NCBI RefSeq assembly: GCF_005871185.1
Contig: NZ_SWKN01000009.1
Span: 1 to 64,000 of the forward strand
DNA length: 64,000 bases
DNA from: Limnobacter alexandrii
Lineage (GTDB): Bacteria > Pseudomonadota > Gammaproteobacteria > Burkholderiales > Burkholderiaceae_B
Reading direction: 5' to 3'
Below the pieces are notes generated by a model, which had not been told where the DNA came from, made no database searches, and saw only the letters and a list, made by a program, of their open reading frames with translations. Below are positions 9,002 through 18,100 of this stretch, piece by piece; the first letter of the stretch is position 1, and each line of letters opens with the position of its first letter. A program made the translations under genes and the position numbers.

Positions 9002-9037
9002 CAGGAAGGATGGGCAGAATACCGCTTGGCCTTCCTG
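9002..9037. repeat. inverted repeat at the ahcY promoter
   Basis: CAGGAAGG (9002-9009) and CCTTCCTG (9030-9037) form an exact 8-bp inverted repeat with a 20-bp spacer. No T-tract follows, so it is a poor terminator for metK. The right arm overlaps the end of the proposed -35 box, which fits an operator equally well. Confidence 0.4.
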
Positions 9038-9055
9038 ACCCTACCCTGTTATAAT
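9026..9055 (+). promoter_or_regulatory. predicted promoter of ahcY
   Basis: A consensus TATAAT lies at 9050-9055 with a partial -35 TTGGCC at 9026-9031, spacing 18. Transcription would begin just before the SAH riboswitch aptamer. Confidence 0.6.
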
Positions 9056-9062
9056 TTACATC

Positions 9063-9137
9063 GTTCGAGGAGCGTTGCGACACACCCATGCTTTTTGGGG
9101 TGCTAGGCTCGAACAAGAAATAAACAACGGCGCTCAC
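9063..9137 (+). promoter_or_regulatory. S-adenosylhomocysteine riboswitch
   Basis: The sequence matches the SAH riboswitch family known upstream of ahcY in beta- and gammaproteobacteria. P1 is GTTCGAG (9063-9069) with CTCGAAC (9108-9114). P2 is CACCC (9083-9087) with GGGTG (9098-9102). The conserved core GAGGAGCGTTGC follows P1. The pseudoknot pairs GAGCG (9070-9074) with CGCTC (9131-9135). SAH binding normally turns on ahcY, which removes SAH. The Shine-Dalgarno AAAGGAGG (9161-9168) lies shortly downstream, so control at translation initiation is plausible. Confidence 0.93.
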
Positions 9138-9173
9138 GCTTCTTTCTTTATGAACTTTAAAAAGGAGGGCGTG

Positions 9174-10601
9174 ATGAACGCCATTGCAAAACCAATCACC
9201 GCTACCGGCGAAAACGATTTTTTCGTAGCCGACATCAATCAGGCCGATTTTGGCCGCAAAGAAATCGCAATTGCAGAAACCGAGATGCCTGGCTTGATGG
9301 CCATGCGCAAGGAATTTGCTGCATCCCAGCCTTTGAAAGGCGCTCGCATCACCGGCTCACTGCACATGACCATTCAAACAGCGGTGCTGATTGAAACACT
9401 GGCAGCATTGGGTGCTGAAGTGCGTTGGGCCTCTTGCAATATCTATTCAACTCAAGACCATGCCGCTGCTGCGATTGCTGCTGCCGGCATTCCCGTGTTC
9501 GCCTTTAAAGGGGAGTCGCTGACCGATTACTGGAATTTCACCCACCGCATTTTTGAATGGGCTGATGGTGGTTATTCCAACATGATTTTGGACGATGGCG
9601 GTGACGCCACCATGTTGCTGCATCTGGGCACCAAAGCTGAAAAAGACATCAGCGTCTTGAACAACCCCGGCAGCGAAGAAGAAGTGTGCCTGTTTGAATC
9701 GATCAAGAAAACGCTGAAAACAGACCCCACCTGGTATTCAAAGCGCCTGAAAGAAATCAAGGGCGTGACGGAAGAAACCACGACTGGTGTGCACCGCTTG
9801 TATGAAATGCACAAGAAGGGCGAACTGGCCTTCCCTGCAATCAACGTGAACGACTCGGTGACCAAGTCGAAATTTGACAACCTGTATGGTTGCCGTGAAT
9901 CACTGGTGGATGGCATCAAGCGCGCCACCGATGTGATGATCGCAGGCAAAGTGGCTGTTGTTGCGGGTTACGGCGATGTGGGCAAGGGCTCGGCTCAGGC
10001 ACTCCGTGCATTGTCTGCTCAAGTTTGGGTTACAGAAATCGACCCGATTTGCGCACTGCAGGCTGCAATGGAAGGTTACCGTGTTGTAACCATGGATTAC
10101 GCAGCGGACAAAGCTGACATTTTCGTGACTGCCACGGGCAACAAGGACATTATCACCCACGATCACATGGTGAAGATGAAGGACCAGGCGATTGTTTGTA
10201 ACATCGGCCACTTCGACAATGAAATCGACATTGCCAGCGTGAAAAAGTACCAGTGGGAAAACATCAAGCCACAGGTTGATCACATTATTTTCCCGGACGG
10301 CAAGCGCATCATCATGTTGGCTGAAGGCCGCTTGGTCAACCTTGGTTGCGGCACAGGTCATCCCTCTTTCGTCATGTCTTCAAGCTTTGCCAACCAAACG
10401 ATTGCACAAATCGAACTGTGGACGCAAAACGAGAAGTACCCAGTGGGTGTGTATGTATTGCCCAAGCACTTGGACGAAAAAGTGGCCCGCCTGCACTTGA
10501 TGAAAATTGGTGCCCAGTTGACCGAACTGAGCCCAGCACAAGCAAGTTACATTGGCGTGAAGCAAGACGGCCCTTACAAGCCAGACCACTACCGCTATTA
10601 A
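9174..10601 (+). CDS. ahcY: adenosylhomocysteinase
   Basis: NAD-dependent enzyme that splits S-adenosylhomocysteine into homocysteine and adenosine, relieving product inhibition of methyltransferases. The protein is 475 residues from the ATG at 9174, which has the strong site AAAGGAGG at 9161-9168; the frame is open further upstream through the riboswitch but that part is not coding. [11 protein letters not shown] near residue 265 is the NAD-binding motif and the C terminus KPDHYRY is the family's conserved tail. Directly regulated by the SAH riboswitch. tlyA and metF follow on the same strand. Confidence 0.97.
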   Translation: MNAIAKPITATGENDFFVADINQADFGRKEIAIAETEMPGLMAMRKEFAASQPLKGARITGSLHMTIQTAVLIETLAALGAEVRWASCNIYSTQDHAAAAIAAAGIPVFAFKGESLTDYWNFTHRIFEWADGGYSNMILDDGGDATMLLHLGTKAEKDISVLNNPGSEEEVCLFESIKKTLKTDPTWYSKRLKEIKGVTEETTTGVHRLYEMHKKGELAFPAINVNDSVTKSKFDNLYGCRESLVDGIKRATDVMIAGKVAVVAGYGDVGKGSAQALRALSAQVWVTEIDPICALQAAMEGYRVVTMDYAADKADIFVTATGNKDIITHDHMVKMKDQAIVCNIGHFDNEIDIASVKKYQWENIKPQVDHIIFPDGKRIIMLAEGRLVNLGCGTGHPSFVMSSSFANQTIAQIELWTQNEKYPVGVYVLPKHLDEKVARLHLMKIGAQLTELSPAQASYIGVKQDGPYKPDHYRY

Positions 10602-10619
10602 TCAGGGAAAGAACCACCT

Positions 10620-11420
10620 TTGCGCGCTGACCTCGCCTTGGTTGAAAAAGGCCTGTGCCCCTCTCGGGCACAGGCACAAGTCTTGATTGAACAAGGAAAG
10701 GTGTTGGTGCGCGGCGGTGTAATTCAGGCACCTGTTGTTGTAAAAAAAGCATCGCAGCAAATTGAACCATTCATGACACTGGAACTGGTTCACTGTGATG
10801 CGCCGAATTTTGTTTCGCGTGGAGGCTTGAAATTGCACCACGCGCTTGAACATACCCTGATTGAAGCCAAGGGCAAACGTTGTATTGACCTGGGACAATC
10901 CACGGGTGGGTTCACTGACTGCCTTCTTCAAAAGGGTGCATTGAGTGTTGTCGGTATTGATGTTGGGCGAGATCAGTTACACCCGCGTTTGAGAGAACAC
11001 CATGCTGTGATGGCCATGGAAGGCATCAACTTGTACAAAGCAAGCGCCAGCGAACTTGAGCATGACATTGCGGCATTGAAACCTGACTTCATGCCGTTTG
11101 AACTGGCAGTTGCGGATTTAAGTTTTATTTCCTTGCGCAAAGTGTTGCCTAATATATCGCGGCTTATGCCTGCGGGTTGTGTGGGTCTGTTTTTGGTCAA
11201 ACCACAATTTGAAGTTGGACCGGAACACCTTGGAAAGAATGGTTTGGTGAAAAATCTTAAAGACCTAATCACACAACTGGAAAACGATGTAAAAACTTGC
11301 TGTACCCAGCTCGAATTGACAGTGAAAGATTTCTTTCAGTGCGAATTAAAGGGCGGCGATGGCAACCAGGAATATTTTGTGCACGCAGTAAAAAGTACCG
11401 GTGCTGCAACAAACCAATAA
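10620..11420 (+). CDS. tlyA: TlyA-family rRNA 2'-O-methyltransferase
   Basis: A 266-residue protein with an N-terminal S4 RNA-binding domain (DLALVEKGLCPSRAQAQVLI) and an FtsJ/RrmJ-like SAM methyltransferase domain (CIDLGQSTGGFTDCLL). Family members methylate ribose 2'-O positions of 16S and/or 23S rRNA; some homologues were first described as hemolysins. The start is TTG at 10620, 8 bp after AGGGAAAG, and the protein then begins exactly like the family. The usual GAS/GTGG form of the SAM loop reads GQSTGG here. Position after ahcY makes sense for a SAM-using enzyme in a methyl-cycle cluster. Confidence 0.88.
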   Translation: MRADLALVEKGLCPSRAQAQVLIEQGKVLVRGGVIQAPVVVKKASQQIEPFMTLELVHCDAPNFVSRGGLKLHHALEHTLIEAKGKRCIDLGQSTGGFTDCLLQKGALSVVGIDVGRDQLHPRLREHHAVMAMEGINLYKASASELEHDIAALKPDFMPFELAVADLSFISLRKVLPNISRLMPAGCVGLFLVKPQFEVGPEHLGKNGLVKNLKDLITQLENDVKTCCTQLELTVKDFFQCELKGGDGNQEYFVHAVKSTGAATNQ

Positions 11421-11439
11421 CACTGTGAACGAACAAACC

Positions 11440-12261
11440 ATGATGAACATCAGCTTTGAGTTTTTCCCCGCAAAAACGGCCGAAGGTGCAGAAAAACTGC
11501 GAGCCACGCGCGAAAAACTCTCTGAAAGAAAACCAGAATTTTTTTCGGTGACCTTCGGTGCAGGAGGCACGACCCAGGATGGAACTCTCTCCACTGTGCT
11601 TGAAATCAAGGCAGCAGGTGAAGAGGCTGCACCGCATTTGTCGTGCGTGGGCTCCTCCAAAGAAAAAGTCGCCGCACTGTTAAAACAATACAAAGAACAC
11701 GGAATCAAGCGAATCGTGGCGCTTCGCGGTGACTTGCCCTCTGGCATGTTGGAGACAGGCTCATTTCGCTATGCCAGCGAGTTGGTCGAGTTTATTCGAC
11801 AGGAAACAGGTGATCACTTTTTCATTGAAGTGGCTGCTTACCCTGAAACTCACCCCCAGGCGAAAAGCCCGGCAGCCGATGTGGACGCTTTCGTGCACAA
11901 AGTTAATTGCGGCGCGAACTCTGCAATTACCCAGTACTTTTTCAATCTGGATGCATTTTTGTACTTCCGGGATCAAGTACAGCACCGCATCTCAATTCCT
12001 TTGATTCCGGGCATCATGCCTGTGACCAATTTCAGTCAGCTTGCCCGTTTTTCTGATGCCTGTGGTGCCGAAATTCCGCGCTGGATGCGCAACCGGCTAC
12101 AGCACTTCGGTGATGATCGCGAGTCGATTCGTGCATTCGGACTAGAGGTTGTATCGAACCTTTGCGAACAGCTGATTAGGGAAGGCGCACCAGGGCTGCA
12201 TTTTTACACCATGAACAATGCACAGCCAACCTTGGCCATTCTGGATCGGATCGGTTATTGA
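11440..12261 (+). CDS. metF: 5,10-methylenetetrahydrofolate reductase
   Basis: Flavoenzyme that reduces methylene-THF to methyl-THF, the methyl donor for methionine synthesis. The 273-residue barrel protein starts NISFEFFPAKT, with the catalytic Glu in FEFFP, then TFGAGGTTQDGT and RIVALRGD. There are adjacent ATGs at 11440 and 11443 with no strong ribosome-binding site; a GTG start at 11401 would overlap tlyA and adds a non-conserved leader. With metK and ahcY it closes the methionine-SAM-homocysteine loop. Its end overlaps the convergent cyclo-ligase gene by 7 bp. Confidence 0.95.
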   Translation: MMNISFEFFPAKTAEGAEKLRATREKLSERKPEFFSVTFGAGGTTQDGTLSTVLEIKAAGEEAAPHLSCVGSSKEKVAALLKQYKEHGIKRIVALRGDLPSGMLETGSFRYASELVEFIRQETGDHFFIEVAAYPETHPQAKSPAADVDAFVHKVNCGANSAITQYFFNLDAFLYFRDQVQHRISIPLIPGIMPVTNFSQLARFSDACGAEIPRWMRNRLQHFGDDRESIRAFGLEVVSNLCEQLIREGAPGLHFYTMNNAQPTLAILDRIGY

Positions 12262-12827
12262 GAATTGCCAGGGCGGGTAACAATAAGCTCTCGCTCGGTC
12301 ACCAAATAGTCAAGCAACTCATCGTGTTGTTCAACGAAGTTCTCTTTGGACTCGGTGAAGGAATACGCCACGCCAACGGTGAGTGGCTTGATCGACATTT
12401 GACTCAAAGTGCGATCGTACCAACCAGCACCGTATCCCAGCCTGGCACCCGCTCTGTGAAATGCAAGACAAGGAACAAGCAACAAATCGGGCTGAACCCA
12501 GGATTTAAGCTTCGGAACCGGAATGTCGTATTGACCAAGCTCAATTTCCACATCGGGCGCAAACTTGGCAAACTTCAACAATGGACCTGTTGGCGACTCA
12601 CAACAGACGGGCAAGGCCCACTGAAAGCCATTCAGCATCAAATTATTCATGATGTCCAGTACATTCGGTTCACCACGCGTGGGATAGAACAGACCCACAG
12701 TGCAAGGCTGGAATGTTTGGAGTAGAGTTACCAAAGATGCCGAAATTTCTTGGCTGAGCACGATTATTTCTTCGGGCTGCAACTGATTTCGATAAGCCAA
12801 CGCACTTTGCCGCAATGATTTTTTCAT
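12255..12827 (-). CDS. ygfA: 5-formyltetrahydrofolate cyclo-ligase
   Basis: Uses ATP to turn 5-formyl-THF into 5,10-methenyl-THF, returning it to the one-carbon pool. The 190-residue protein has the N-terminal basic patch (LRQSALAYRNQL) and the nucleotide-binding signature ARLGYGAGWYDRTL. Convergent with metF, which shares the folate pathway. Its start codon overlaps the start of the lytic transglycosylase gene on the other strand (CATG at 12825-12828), so the two promoters must each lie inside the other gene. Confidence 0.9.
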   Translation of the reverse strand: MKKSLRQSALAYRNQLQPEEIIVLSQEISASLVTLLQTFQPCTVGLFYPTRGEPNVLDIMNNLMLNGFQWALPVCCESPTGPLLKFAKFAPDVEIELGQYDIPVPKLKSWVQPDLLLVPCLAFHRAGARLGYGAGWYDRTLSQMSIKPLTVGVAYSFTESKENFVEQHDELLDYLVTERELIVTRPGNSQ

Positions 12828-14817
12828 GACAGGAACAATGACAATTTCTCACCACATTTCACGTTGGATTTCGCTACCTTTGTTGGCGCTGGGCGCCATG
12901 GCATTTCAACCCGCCATGGCCAACAAAGAGACCGAGGCAGAATTGATCAAACAGATCAAATCTGCCTATGCAGACGGCGCTTACGACAAGTTTAACCGCT
13001 TGACCGCTGAGTTGCCGCAAAAAAGCATATTCAGGCCCTACGTGGAGATCTGGCAGTTCCGCTTTTTTCAAAAAGGGGTGGAGAAACAGTTTCCCGATCG
13101 GGAAGTGGTATGGAGCAAAGCGGATATATTGCCGTTGCTGAACAAGCACGACAACAGCTGGCCCGCTGAAACATTAAGACGTGACTGGTTAGAGCAACTG
13201 GCACGGACAGCGCAGTGGGCTGATTTTGCGGAACAGAGACAACTCTTGCGTTACCGCCCTGACCAGGGTGTGGAGTGTGCTGACTTGATGTATGCCGCGG
13301 AACAAGGACAGTTGGTTAGATACAAACTGGATGCTGTTCTGAGTTTTGACAAACGCCTGCCCAAAACATGCAGAGTACTTCTGAAAAATCTGTACAAACT
13401 TGGCGGAGTCAGCGCGCAAGACCTGGATCGCCATGTGCTGCAAATGGTTGCGGTCAACCAACTCACCAACGCGATCAAATTTGTTGATGAATTTGCTGAT
13501 ACAGCCTGGGGAAAAGCAATTGACAGTAAAACTTTGCGGGAGGCAATTTTCAATCCCGACAGGTTCCTGAAATCGCCAAACCGAGCCTCCGAAACCGACC
13601 TTTATTTGACTGGCGCATTGGCCAGAAAGGCGGTTGAGGACCATGAACGGGTGGCGCGGCAGATTACCGCGGACGACCCGGGCAAACTTTCAGCAAGCTC
13701 TGAGCAATGGTTGTGGGCCCATATTGGATATCGCGCTGGCTTGGTGTGGGACAGAAACGCGCTGACCTACTTCAAGCGCAGCAAACCAGAGGTGATGAGT
13801 CAGGAGCAGCAAGAGTGGAAAGTTCGCTCGGCACTGCTTTTGGAAGACTGGAATGCAGTGCTTCAGACCACCAATGAGATGAGCCCGAATGTGAAAGAGG
13901 ACAGGGCCTGGACCTATTGGCGCGGACGTGCACTGGCTCAGTCAGGCAAGGTGGTTGAAGCCCGGCAAGAATGGATCAAGGCCAGCAGCCCCTTTTCCTT
14001 TTACGGAAAACTGGCGCACGAGGAACTTGGGGACACAGTGACAGCACCCAAGCGACCCGAATTGTTGAGTGCTGCTGAGTTGGACTGGGCGAAAAAACAC
14101 CCAGGATTGTTACGCGCGCTGGCGCTTTATGATGCAGGCCTGCGCACGGAAGGTTTCTGGGAGTTCAATCTGCAAGTGGCGCAGATGAACGACCGGCAGT
14201 TGCTTGCGGCCGCAACCTGGGCTGAGCGAAATCAGCTTTATGATCGAGCCATTGCAGCCGCAGACCGAACCGAGGTTGAACATGATCTTGGATTGCGGTA
14301 CCTCACGCCTTTCCGCGACAATATGCGAGCAAAAACCCGGGAAATTGGTGTGGATGAGTCTTGGGTTTATGGCTTGATTCGCCAGGAATCCCGCTTTGTG
14401 ACCATTGCACGCTCGGGCGTGGGCGCCAGCGGCTTGATGCAAGTAATGCCTGCCACCGCCAAGTATGTCGCAAAGAAAATTGGCATGTCGGATTTCAAAC
14501 CCGCCGACATTACCGAAATAGAAACCAACCTGACATTGGGCACCAGCTATCTGAAAATGGTGTTTGAGCAGCATGATCAATCACCTGTGCTTGCCTCTGC
14601 AGGCTACAACGCTGGGCCAAGCCGCCCTGCCCTGTGGAAACGCCGCCTTGGCGACCGGAAAATTGAAGGCGCTATTTTTGCAGAATTGATTCCGTTTGAT
14701 GAAACTCGAGGTTACGTGAAGAACGTCATGTCCAATACAGTGGCTTATTCACTGTTGTTGAACAATGCCTCGACCCCTTTGAAACAAAGACTGGGTATCA
14801 TCTACGGATCCAAATAA
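12826..14817 (+). CDS. slt: soluble lytic murein transglycosylase
   Basis: Periplasmic enzyme that cleaves peptidoglycan glycan strands with formation of 1,6-anhydro-MurNAc. The 663-residue protein has an N-terminal signal peptide (cleavage likely after QPAMA), a long helical superhelix region, and a C-terminal SLT catalytic domain: QESRF, with the catalytic Glu, then GASGLMQVMPATAKYVA and SAGYNAGPSR. The length fits Slt70. An in-frame ATG at 12838 is an alternative start that keeps the whole signal peptide; neither has well-spaced Shine-Dalgarno support. Head-to-head overlap with the cyclo-ligase gene. Confidence 0.93.
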   Translation: MTGTMTISHHISRWISLPLLALGAMAFQPAMANKETEAELIKQIKSAYADGAYDKFNRLTAELPQKSIFRPYVEIWQFRFFQKGVEKQFPDREVVWSKADILPLLNKHDNSWPAETLRRDWLEQLARTAQWADFAEQRQLLRYRPDQGVECADLMYAAEQGQLVRYKLDAVLSFDKRLPKTCRVLLKNLYKLGGVSAQDLDRHVLQMVAVNQLTNAIKFVDEFADTAWGKAIDSKTLREAIFNPDRFLKSPNRASETDLYLTGALARKAVEDHERVARQITADDPGKLSASSEQWLWAHIGYRAGLVWDRNALTYFKRSKPEVMSQEQQEWKVRSALLLEDWNAVLQTTNEMSPNVKEDRAWTYWRGRALAQSGKVVEARQEWIKASSPFSFYGKLAHEELGDTVTAPKRPELLSAAELDWAKKHPGLLRALALYDAGLRTEGFWEFNLQVAQMNDRQLLAAATWAERNQLYDRAIAAADRTEVEHDLGLRYLTPFRDNMRAKTREIGVDESWVYGLIRQESRFVTIARSGVGASGLMQVMPATAKYVAKKIGMSDFKPADITEIETNLTLGTSYLKMVFEQHDQSPVLASAGYNAGPSRPALWKRRLGDRKIEGAIFAELIPFDETRGYVKNVMSNTVAYSLLLNNASTPLKQRLGIIYGSK

Positions 14818-14836
14818 TCAGGTGAATGCTGTTCCT

Positions 14837-15811
14837 ATGAGTAAGACAAAAAATGTATTGGTGATCGGTGGCTCGGGCTTTTTGGGCCAGGCTGTCTGCA
14901 ACCAACTGGCCAAAGCAGGCTACCGAATTACAGTGCCAACCCGCCGTTACGACAAGGCCAAGCATTTGCTAACCCTGCCAACCTGCCAAATTGTTGAAGC
15001 AAACATTCATGACCGTGCCACACTGGGTCGCCTGGTGTCGGGACAAGACATTGTCGTGAATTTGCTGGGTGTTCTGCACAGCAAACCAGGCAAGCCTTAC
15101 GGACAGAACTTTCGGGTCAACCATGTTGAATTTCCGAAAGCCCTGTGCACTGCGATGTCCAAGCACGGGGCCAAACGCATTGTTCACATTAGTGCGCTGG
15201 GTGTCGGTGTGCAAAACCCGGCGCCATCCATGTACCTTCGGTCCAAAACCGATGGCGAAGCCGTGGTCAAAGACAGCGGCTTGGCGTGGACAATTCTTCG
15301 CCCATCTGTGGTGTTCGGTCGTGAAGACAAGTTCCTGAACACCTTTGCCTCGCTCTCAAAGATTGCTCCTTTCATCCCGCTGGCAGGCGCTGACGCGCGC
15401 TTTCAGCCGGTTTCAGTCAGCGATGTGGCCAAGGCAGTGTTTGCCTGTGTGGAAGACCAAGGCAAAGACACGCTGCACAACACCTATGATCTCGTAGGTA
15501 CCGAAATTTTCACCCTGAAAGAATTGGTCAAGCTGTCAGCCCAGGCGGTGGGTAAAAACCCGCTTGTATTTGGCATTCCCGACTTCGCCGCCAAGGCGCA
15601 AGCATTTCTGATGGAACTTGCACCAGGCGAACCGCTCATGAGTCGGGACAATGTCGACTCCATGAAAATCGACAATATTCGAACCTCGGGCAGAACTTTC
15701 CCCCTCCCAAGCTACGAATGCCTGTCCGTGGTTGCACATGAATACCTGAGAGCCAAGCATTTACCCTCTGATCTTGATGAATTTAGGACCCGGGCACACC
15801 GGCAAGACTAG
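14837..15811 (+). CDS. NAD(P)-binding epimerase/NDUFA9-like protein
   Basis: A 324-residue atypical short-chain dehydrogenase of the NAD-dependent epimerase / complex I NDUFA9 type. The Rossmann motif VIGGSGFLGQAV is at the N terminus, and a degenerate catalytic region (SALGV... YLRSKTDGE) lies near residues 125-145. Similar proteins in bacteria are annotated as NAD-dependent epimerase/dehydratase or complex I subunit-like; the substrate is unknown. A GTG start at 14822 is possible; the ATG at 14837 puts the Rossmann strand at the usual distance. It lies just downstream of slt and may share its transcript. Confidence 0.8.
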   Translation: MSKTKNVLVIGGSGFLGQAVCNQLAKAGYRITVPTRRYDKAKHLLTLPTCQIVEANIHDRATLGRLVSGQDIVVNLLGVLHSKPGKPYGQNFRVNHVEFPKALCTAMSKHGAKRIVHISALGVGVQNPAPSMYLRSKTDGEAVVKDSGLAWTILRPSVVFGREDKFLNTFASLSKIAPFIPLAGADARFQPVSVSDVAKAVFACVEDQGKDTLHNTYDLVGTEIFTLKELVKLSAQAVGKNPLVFGIPDFAAKAQAFLMELAPGEPLMSRDNVDSMKIDNIRTSGRTFPLPSYECLSVVAHEYLRAKHLPSDLDEFRTRAHRQD

Positions 15812-15850
15812 CCCTTAAGCCTTGATTCGTCGTACAATTTCGCTTTGCAC

Positions 15851-15890
15851 AACGCAGCCGCACGTCGACCGATTGGCTGCGTTTGTTTTT
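15851..15890 (+). terminator. hairpin with T-tract upstream of argD
   Basis: AACGCAGCC (15851-15859) pairs exactly with GGCTGCGTT (15875-15883) across a 15-base loop, followed by a T-rich tract to 15890. It can terminate transcripts from slt and the epimerase gene. A TACAAT at 15833-15838 just upstream leaves open a leader/attenuator for argD. Confidence 0.7.
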
Positions 15891-15934
15891 AGAGCCCACG
15901 TTTTACCTGAACACTGCTGATAGAGAGTTTTACC

Positions 15935-17116
15935 GTGACAGACCACTTGATGAAAACCTATGCCCGCCAGCCCATTGCATTCACCCACGGTGACGGCGCC
16001 TGGATGTGGTCCACCGATGGTAAAAAGTATCTGGATGGCCTGTCCGGTATTGCGGTCAATGGTTTGGGACACAACCACCCCAAGCTGGTGAAAGCAATTG
16101 CCGAGCAAGCTGGCAAATTGATCCACACCTCGAATTTGTACGGTGTTGTTGAGCAAGGGCAGTTGGCCGACCGCCTGTGTGAAATTTCCGGAATGGATGA
16201 AGCGTTCTTTTGCAATTCAGGCGCAGAAGCAAACGAAGCAGCCATTAAATTGGCCAAATACTATGGCCACAAAAAAGGCATTGAAAACGCGAAGATTATC
16301 GTGATGGAACGTGCCTGGCACGGGCGCACCCTGGCCACGCTGGCTGCAACCGACAGCCCAAAGGCCAAGGTGGGTTTTGGCGACCTGCCAGGTGGATTCG
16401 TGCGCGTGCCCTATAAAAACTTTGCGGCCATTGAGCAAGCCGCTGACGAACATCCTGAAATTCAGGCTGTGCTGCTGGAGGTTTTGCAAGGCGAAGGCGG
16501 CATTAATGTGGCCGACACAGAATATTTGCAAGCCCTGCGCAAGCTGTGCACTGCCAAAGGCTGGCTGTTGATGATCGACGAAGTGCAAAGCGGGATTGGC
16601 CGTACCGGCAAGTGGTTTGGTTACCAGCATGCTGACATTCAACCTGATGTCATCACTCTGGCCAAAGGCTTGGGCTCTGGTGTTCCCATTGGAGCATGTC
16701 TGGCCTGGGGCCCAGCGGCAGGCGTATTCACACCCGGCACCCATGGCACCACCTTTGGTGGCGGCCCATTGGTTTCAGCTGCTGCCCTGGCCACCATTCA
16801 AATCATGGAAGAAGAAGGACTTCTGGCGCATGCCGAGCAAATGGGGCAACTGATTCGTGCAGTTTTGTCACGTGAACTGGCTGGCATTGCTGGTGTGAAA
16901 GATATTCGCGGCCGTGGCCTGATGGTGGGTATTGAGTTGTGGAAACCTTGTGGAGAACTGGTCGCGATTGCGCGTGAAAACGGTTTGATCATTAACGTAA
17001 CCCGAGACAATGTGGTGCGCCTGTTGCCACCACTGGTGATTAAAAAAGAAGAAGCAGAGACGCTGGCCATGGAATTGGCCCCATTGATTAAAGCGTTTCT
17101 TGAACAATCCGCATAA
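15935..17116 (+). CDS. argD: acetylornithine aminotransferase
   Basis: PLP enzyme that makes N-acetylornithine from the semialdehyde in arginine synthesis; family members often also serve as succinyldiaminopimelate aminotransferase. The 393-residue class III aminotransferase has NSGAEANEAAIKLAKYY (PLP phosphate region), IDEVQSGIGRTG, and Lys244 in TLAKGLGSGVPIGA for the Schiff base. It starts with GTG at 15935, downstream of GAGAG; ATG 15950 is a close alternative. First of argD-argF-argG. Confidence 0.93.
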   Translation: MTDHLMKTYARQPIAFTHGDGAWMWSTDGKKYLDGLSGIAVNGLGHNHPKLVKAIAEQAGKLIHTSNLYGVVEQGQLADRLCEISGMDEAFFCNSGAEANEAAIKLAKYYGHKKGIENAKIIVMERAWHGRTLATLAATDSPKAKVGFGDLPGGFVRVPYKNFAAIEQAADEHPEIQAVLLEVLQGEGGINVADTEYLQALRKLCTAKGWLLMIDEVQSGIGRTGKWFGYQHADIQPDVITLAKGLGSGVPIGACLAWGPAAGVFTPGTHGTTFGGGPLVSAAALATIQIMEEEGLLAHAEQMGQLIRAVLSRELAGIAGVKDIRGRGLMVGIELWKPCGELVAIARENGLIINVTRDNVVRLLPPLVIKKEEAETLAMELAPLIKAFLEQSA

Positions 17117-17153
17117 GGAGGAACCGGCCTGCCAGGCAAGCCGGTCTACAAAA
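17117..17153 (+). promoter_or_regulatory. distant Shine-Dalgarno plus hairpin before argF
   Basis: GGAGG (17117-17121) follows directly after the argD stop but lies 32 nt from the only plausible argF ATG (17154). Between them, ACCGGC (17123-17128) pairs with GCCGGT (17140-17145), and an inner TGC/GCA stem extends it past one mismatch. If folded, the hairpin reduces the effective spacing to about 9 nt, the normal distance. No other ATG, GTG or TTG lies in frame between 17100 and 17154. Confidence 0.55.
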
Positions 17154-18065
17154 ATGCCTATCAAACATTTTTTGCAGTTCAACGACATCAGCAAAGACGA
17201 GTTCGAGTACTTGATGCAATCGTCGCGCGATGTGAAAGCGAGATTCAAGCGCTACGAGCCTTACTACCCGTTGCAAGACCGCACCTTGGTCATGATTTTC
17301 GAAAAGGCATCCACGCGCACGCGCCTGAGCTTTGAAGCGGGCATGCACCAACTGGGCGGTTCAGCCATTTACTTGAACACCAAAGATTCGCAACTGGGTC
17401 GAGGTGAACCAGTAGAAGACGCTGCACAGGTGATTTCACGCATGTGTGACATTGTGATGATCCGCACCTACGAGCAAGAAATTATTGAACGATTTGCCGC
17501 CAACAGCCGCGTGCCGGTGATCAACGGCTTGACCAATGAATACCACCCCTGTCAAATTCTGGCGGATATTTTCACATTCATTGAACACCGTGGCAGCATT
17601 CAGGGCAAAACAGTGGCCTGGGTGGGCGATGGCAACAACATGTGCGCCACCTGGTTGCAAGCCGCAGAGCTGTTGGACTTCAAGGTGAATATTTCAACGC
17701 CCAGCGACTACAACATTGACCCGGCGAAAACCAACATCAAAGGCACCCATCACGAATGGTTTGAGGACCCGATGGACGCCTGCAAAGGCGCTGACTTGGT
17801 AACCACTGACGTGTGGACCAGCATGGGCTTTGAGAATGAGAACAAGGCACGCCGCCGCGCGTTTGCGGACTTTCAGGTGGACACAGAAATGATGGATGTG
17901 GCCAACCCGGAGGCGCTGTTTATGCACTGCCTGCCCGCCCACCGTGGCGAGGAAGTGGCAGCCGAAGTGATTGACGGGCCAAAAAGTGTGGTGTGGGACG
18001 AGGCAGAAAACCGCCTGCACACCCAGAAAGCCCTGATGGAATTCCTTTTGTTGGGCCGCAAGTAA
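17154..18065 (+). CDS. argF: ornithine carbamoyltransferase
   Basis: Makes citrulline from ornithine and carbamoyl phosphate. The 303-residue protein has the carbamoyl-phosphate motif [13 protein letters not shown], then the HPCQILAD motif and [11 protein letters not shown] of the ornithine domain. The start is decided by the family N terminus ([12 protein letters not shown]); the only other start, TTG at 17100, lies inside argD and lacks a ribosome-binding site. The Shine-Dalgarno sequence is separated by a hairpin. argG follows after 35 bp. Confidence 0.96.
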   Translation: MPIKHFLQFNDISKDEFEYLMQSSRDVKARFKRYEPYYPLQDRTLVMIFEKASTRTRLSFEAGMHQLGGSAIYLNTKDSQLGRGEPVEDAAQVISRMCDIVMIRTYEQEIIERFAANSRVPVINGLTNEYHPCQILADIFTFIEHRGSIQGKTVAWVGDGNNMCATWLQAAELLDFKVNISTPSDYNIDPAKTNIKGTHHEWFEDPMDACKGADLVTTDVWTSMGFENENKARRRAFADFQVDTEMMDVANPEALFMHCLPAHRGEEVAAEVIDGPKSVVWDEAENRLHTQKALMEFLLLGRK

Positions 18066-18100
18066 GCGGACCTGTAACAACCCTTTTTGAATCGAGAACC

